NCBI GenBank assembly: GCA_011763485.2
Contig: JAANSK020278158.1
Span: 1 to 20,737, forward strand
Source: Isoetes engelmannii
Taxonomy: Eukaryota > Streptophyta > Lycopodiopsida > Isoetales > Isoetaceae
DNA: 20,737 bases
Direction of reading: 5' to 3'
Positions 17,267 through 20,737 of this stretch are shown here, piece by piece (position 1 is the first letter of the stretch; every line of letters begins with the position of its first letter). The position numbers were made by a program, and so were the translations under genes. The notes beneath the pieces were generated by a model. It did no database searches. It saw nothing but the letters and a program-made list of their open reading frames with translations, and was not told the DNA's origin.

Positions 17267-17420
17267 ATTCTTTCAGGAGTCTACCAATCTTGGCCATCTT
17301 TGAAAAATAAGGTTCGGACACCTTAGGCATTTGAGGATTGGATTTTCCAGGAGTATACCAATCTTGCCATATGGCCATCTTTGAAAAATAAGGCCGGGCA
17401 CTATCTTATAGCATTTGAGG
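17267..17420. repeat. Tandem repeat, two units of about 74-80 bp
   Basis: Unit 1 starts at 17267 and unit 2 at 17341. Shared landmarks are CAGGAGT-TACCAATCTTG, GGCCATCTTTGAAAAATAAGG and GCATTTGAGGA. Unit 2 carries a 7-bp insertion (CCATATG) before GGCCATC. Confidence 0.88.
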
Positions 17421-17552
17421 AGAAGCGAGTTTTCAAGTCCACGACTCACTCTTATCATGGCCATAAAAGTTATGTTTCTCACTGCATAAATAAACGAATA
17501 TGTTATTCAGGATGTGATTTTTCAAAAAATAAAATAAAAAATACATTGTTAG

Positions 17553-18165
17553 TTAAGTACTAACCTCGTCTTGTTGCTTGTGGGGGCATTCTGCATTCAC
17601 TCTTAATGATGAATTCAAAGTGATATTGAGTCTTGAGAGTAGAGTAGAGTAACTGTTATCAATTTCATTTCCAAATCTGAGGTCATTCACAAATCCTATC
17701 ACTGCATATTAGACGCAATAAAGATACCAAAAGTTCAGGAGGAACATCAAACAACAATAAGAAAGAGAGGACGTCCAAGGTGAATGCAAACCCCATGTTT
17801 GATCATTTTTATGTTCATGATTATGTGAATTTTGCACATCTCTAAATTATGAATTTGATTTTCAGATCTGATGCTATTCATGAATCCCATTAGCATATGT
17901 CAGACGCAACAAACACGCAGAAAGATCAAGAACAAAATCAAACAATAATATAAAAAAAAAAGAGGGCATCCCAGGTAACATTATCGGACTAGCCGAGTGT
18001 GATAACCAAAGTGCATGACCGAGGCTGTACGTCCGAGACCAGATATTTGGCACGTAGACCGAGGCCCGCTTAAGTACTAACTTGGTGATATTGCTTGTGG
18101 GGCATATGCATTCACTCTCTAGGCTGAATTGAAAGTGATACGGAACCTTGAGAGTAGAGTAGGGT
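17553..18165. repeat. Interleaved diverged direct repeats (A1-B1-B2-A2)
   Basis: A copies: 17553-17653 and 18070-18165, both starting TTAAGTACTAAC and containing TTGCTTGTGG and CTTGAGAGTAGAGTAG. B copies: 17670-17782 and 17861-17978, sharing AAATCTGA/AGATCTGA, AGACGCAA, CATCAAACAA/AATCAAACAA and a GAGGxCxTCCxAGGT end. Interpreted as decayed LTR-type or duplicated retrotransposon sequence; no coding motif is seen. Confidence 0.65.
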
Positions 18166-18226
18166 GGGATGGCGTGAACCGTTGTACAGCCTTTTGGCTC
18201 ATTGGAGTTTAGGTCCAATAGCTTGA

Positions 18227-18295
18227 TATATATAAGTCATCCAGTCTTTAGGAAAAGTTGTTAGCTCTTAGGGAAGATGATCTACTTCGAATAAA
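18227..18295 (+). promoter_or_regulatory. LTR-like TATA box and polyadenylation signal (tentative)
   Basis: TATATATAAG at 18227-18236 is a good plant TATA box. AATAAA at 18290-18295 follows 54 nt later, the compact TATA-R-poly(A) layout of a plant LTR. A plus-strand primer-binding site lies downstream at 19059. Confidence 0.4.
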
Positions 18296-18525
18296 GTCTT
18301 TGAGAAGAAATGGATATCTTTAAGACAGATAATCGAGTTCTAGCCAAATAAGAAGTCTTGAGAAGAGAAGGAACTACAATGGTGCTCGAGGGAGTGATTT
18401 GCATGGAACATTGAGAAAGCTATTTTTATTAGACATCAAAAAGATAAACCTTGACATTTATTGGATCTTTATTTAAAAGCAGAAAATGCAAAAAAAGTTG
18501 TAAGGACGACTGTGGGATGGGATAT

Positions 18526-18946
18526 TGATACGACACCTCGATTATCGTTCCTCAGCAAACTGGGCAAAAGCGTCTAGACGTTGAGGTTTTGCCGTCTATA
18601 TGTCATAATTAGGTGCCATCTCCCCGAGATCTGCTCAAGTGGTCTCCATGGGCCTCTAAACCATATTAATTCCTCCCGCTCTCAGAAATGCTCGCCCTCG
18701 AACATTTGTGACTTACATCATTCGCCCATAAAGCAATTTTTTTTTTTTTTTTTTACGCTCACATTGAGAGTTGAACTCGAGACTCGGCTCTGATACCATT
18801 TGATACGACACCTCAACCATCGTGCCTCCAGGCAATTGGGCCAAAGCGTCTTAGACATTGGGGTTTGACCCTCTATATATGACAATTAGGTGCCGTCTCC
18901 CCAAAGTCTAGTCGAGTGATCTTTATGGGTCTCCAAAGAGTAGTCA
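18526..18946 (-). mobile_element. TRIM-like miniature LTR retrotransposon, about 420 bp
   Basis: Two direct repeats of about 137 bp (18526-18663 and 18801-18940) both begin TGATACGACACCTC on the + strand, so they end in ...GTATCA on the - strand. Common blocks include ATTAGGTGCC and TCTCCCC. Beside the right copy, on the - strand, is TGGTATCAGAGCC (18786-18798), the standard initiator-tRNA-Met primer-binding site. Beside the left copy is a purine tract (GAGAGCGGGAGGAA, 18670-18683, - strand) in the polypurine-tract position. The internal region is only about 135 bp, non-coding, with an 18-nt T run. Short LTRs with PBS, PPT and no genes define TRIMs. The outer LTR ends and target duplication are not clear. 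Confidence 0.62.
18786..18798 (-). other. Primer-binding site (tRNA-iMet) of the TRIM
   Basis: TGGTATCAGAGCC on the - strand, complementary to the 3' end of initiator methionine tRNA, two bases from the end of the LTR copy at 18801. Confidence 0.75.
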
Positions 18947-19058
18947 ATCGTGCTTCCACACCAATTTGCTCAAATTACTATCTATCTTGATTTTGTACTT
19001 CATTTGTGAAATTGTTGACAAGTCTTTTAAATATCCCCAGTTCTATAAATCATATCAA

Positions 19059-19072
19059 TGGTATCAGAGCCC
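19059..19072 (+). other. Primer-binding site (tRNA-iMet) of a plus-strand LTR retrotransposon
   Basis: TGGTATCAGAGCCC on the + strand, preceded by ...CATATCA then one base, the usual LTR-end and PBS arrangement. The following GTTTCGATCTTCACCAGC has no identified gag start. Its LTR should extend left and includes, or was invaded by, the TRIM. Confidence 0.7.
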
Positions 19073-19284
19073 AGTTTCGATCTTCACCAGCAGAGCTGCG
19101 GATGATCGAAGAAGGAAAAATTTACGTGACCTGGACTCAGTTGTGTAATGTAGTGTTGGAGATAGAAAAGCAAGTAGGGCAAAAGTGATCACTTTTGCAA
19201 AGCGTTGGACTAGTTGTCACAAATGTCAGAAATAATAAAAAGAATTGTACTTTTTTCCTTGTTGAGGAGTTTATTTCCAACAAG

Positions 19285-19815
19285 TCAATTCGTATCCCAA
19301 TACGGTATGAAGGGTGATACACTGGATTGAATGAATCCGAGCTCTAACAACTCTTCTAGTTGTTTCTTGCGCTCGGCTAGCTCTAGAATGCTCATCCTAT
19401 ATGAAGCTTTACTTGTTGGCTTTGCATAATGCACAACTGTAATTTCACCTTCTCGAAATGCATCTAGAAAGAGATCATAAAACTCTTTAATTATCTTGAC
19501 AATTGCCATGGGGAACTGGTTACACTAGCTTCTCCTTCTTATGCTTGGAGTCGGGATCAACGGCTTCTAGCCTAAGGACACAAGCAACCTTGCCTTTCAT
19601 AACTTTCTTATTTAACTTCTCGATTCATATGCACCACCTTACAAAAATGTTCTTACCTTTCACTAAAACCCATCTTTCTATTCAATGCCGCGGTTGAAAT
19701 TTCGTGCTTGTTGTAGTCGATCATCGCTTTGGCCCGCTTCAAATACTCTATTTTGACTATTAGATCATATTTGTCGATGTTCATGACCTCGGCACTTATG
19801 CATCTTACCTCTGCT
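19285..19815 (-). mobile_element. Ty3/Gypsy protease-RT junction remnant
   Basis: On the - strand, EVMNIDKYDLIVKIEYLKRA then KAMIDYNKHEI (19810-19710) resembles the end of the Gypsy aspartic protease, where Y-D-L-I-L-G-M-D-W-L is usual. KVMKGKVACVLRLEAVD and DSKHKKEKLV with a stop (about 19615-19515) follow. Then comes an open frame (19509-19285): IIKEFYDLFLDAFREGEITV, KPTSKASYRMSILELAERKK, QLEELLELGFIQSSVSPF. This matches the N-terminal RT motif P-x-S-K-A-P-Y-R-M...L-x-x-L-L-x-x-G-F-I-x-P-S-x-S-P-x. Similarity ends abruptly after S-P-F. At least one stop and one frameshift make it non-functional. Confidence 0.72.
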
Positions 19816-20737
19816 CAAAAGATATCGAAGTTGACTCTTGTTTTTTTTGGTGCTGCGAACTGCTTTACTTGCAGAGATATGGGTTAATAAATTAATTATG
19901 TAATCCTATGGCCACAATGAACTTAAATAATTATTCTTGTTTTAGGTCTAATCTATACTCAAGAATCTCCCACTTTCTTGGTTATTACCATCCTGGAATA
20001 GTCCCACCTTTGAGTTGATGCCATCTAATATTAAGTTGGTCAGAATAGTTTAGACTGCTTCTCTTCATTTGGTCGGATTATTTCCTATGTTGTGGAGATA
20101 CTCGCCTTATACATGGTCAATGATTATCCTACTACTGATTCCTGCTTAGTAAGGTGATCAAACTCACCAAGAGGTTTCAATATGTTAGACATCTGTCAAA
20201 AGTGGTGTATAATTCAAGTTGCGTCATACACATTTCTTTCCAATCCTTGAGCTTTTCTCAACTCTTGGGACGATCCTTTCATAAAGGAATTCTATTCGAA
20301 TTGCTTTCTGATCCCAACATCGATATTATCATTCATTAGATAACATGTTTGACTATCTAATTATAGGTCTACGGGCTTGCTAAAAGCTCGTCTACTCATT
20401 AGTCGTTGGAATAGCAAGGCTATGTTCTTCTAAATTTCTGGAGGATCTAATCTCCTTGGAGTGACGACACGACCTCAAGATCTAGATTTGGAAAAAATGG
20501 GGGAGCTTGCTTTTTTCTTGCTTTTTTTGTTCTTATTCAAAATTTTCAGTTGAAAGCATTTTCTTGGCCCTTCTGCTGCTCGAAACTTCAAAATTCTAAG
20601 CTTTGATCCTTTCCTACACCAATTAAGAAGTGCTAGCCTGGTAGGGGCTAGCAATTACTTGATTCCCCAGGCTGAGCTCTACACATGGACATAAAATTTT
20701 TCACAATTATCAAGCAGGACAGCAGATTAACTTGTGG
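19816..20737. other. Right-end stretch without a supported gene
   Basis: 920 bp of AT-rich sequence with T-rich tracts near 20510-20530. Probably further retrotransposon debris, but I recognise no motif. A plus-strand frame at 20154-20339 has no family signature. Confidence 0.4.

Noticed and set aside
17874-18218. Minus-strand 114-codon frame
   Set aside because: It spans the interleaved repeats and has no recognisable domain; probably a chance frame in LTR-type DNA.

Overview
This is nuclear DNA from a land plant, most likely a seed plant with large introns. The evidence is GT-AG introns of 0.8-3 kb with AT-rich sequence, and degenerate Copia, Gypsy, LINE, SINE and TRIM-like elements of plant type packed into them. 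Nothing looks bacterial, viral or organellar: there are no operons, rRNA or intact tRNA genes. Species cannot be told from sequence alone.

The only host gene I can support runs on the + strand from about 1370 (or further left) to a stop at 16545-16547. It encodes a WD40-repeat (beta-propeller) protein in short exons. Fifteen exons from 2229 to 16547 join in one continuous reading frame of 405 residues plus stop. Their junction phases agree throughout, and five blades with W-D, Y-D, L-D or related d-strand motifs are visible. A probable N-terminal exon (1370-1634) is recognisable but carries an apparent frameshift. I cannot name the subfamily.

The introns hold, left to right: a poly-T tract, a Copia reverse-transcriptase remnant (3768-4060) and an 84-bp repeat pair (4325-4480). 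Next come a tRNA-derived SINE expanded into a tandem array (5930-6576, - strand), a LINE 3' fragment (7299-7667, -) and an unidentified 170-codon open frame (7814-8323, +). Then come a larger LINE fragment with a YADD motif (11825-12855, -) abutting a Copia integrase remnant (12863-13165, +). Last is a 421-bp fold-back element (15064-15484). Left of the gene are an LTR-like remnant and a GC-rich inverted-repeat element (1089-1213).

Right of the gene (16548-20737) is repeat and retrotransposon debris: tandem and dispersed duplications, a probable minus-strand TRIM (18526-18946), a plus-strand LTR promoter and primer-binding site, and a broken Gypsy protease/RT segment (19285-19815, -). The two primer-binding sites, 18786-18798 and 19059-19072, face away from each other across a shared LTR-like segment, which suggests nesting. 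The most unusual items are the SINE-derived array, the opposed primer-binding sites, the GC-rich inverted repeat, the 27-nt microexon and a 60-nt stop-free intron.
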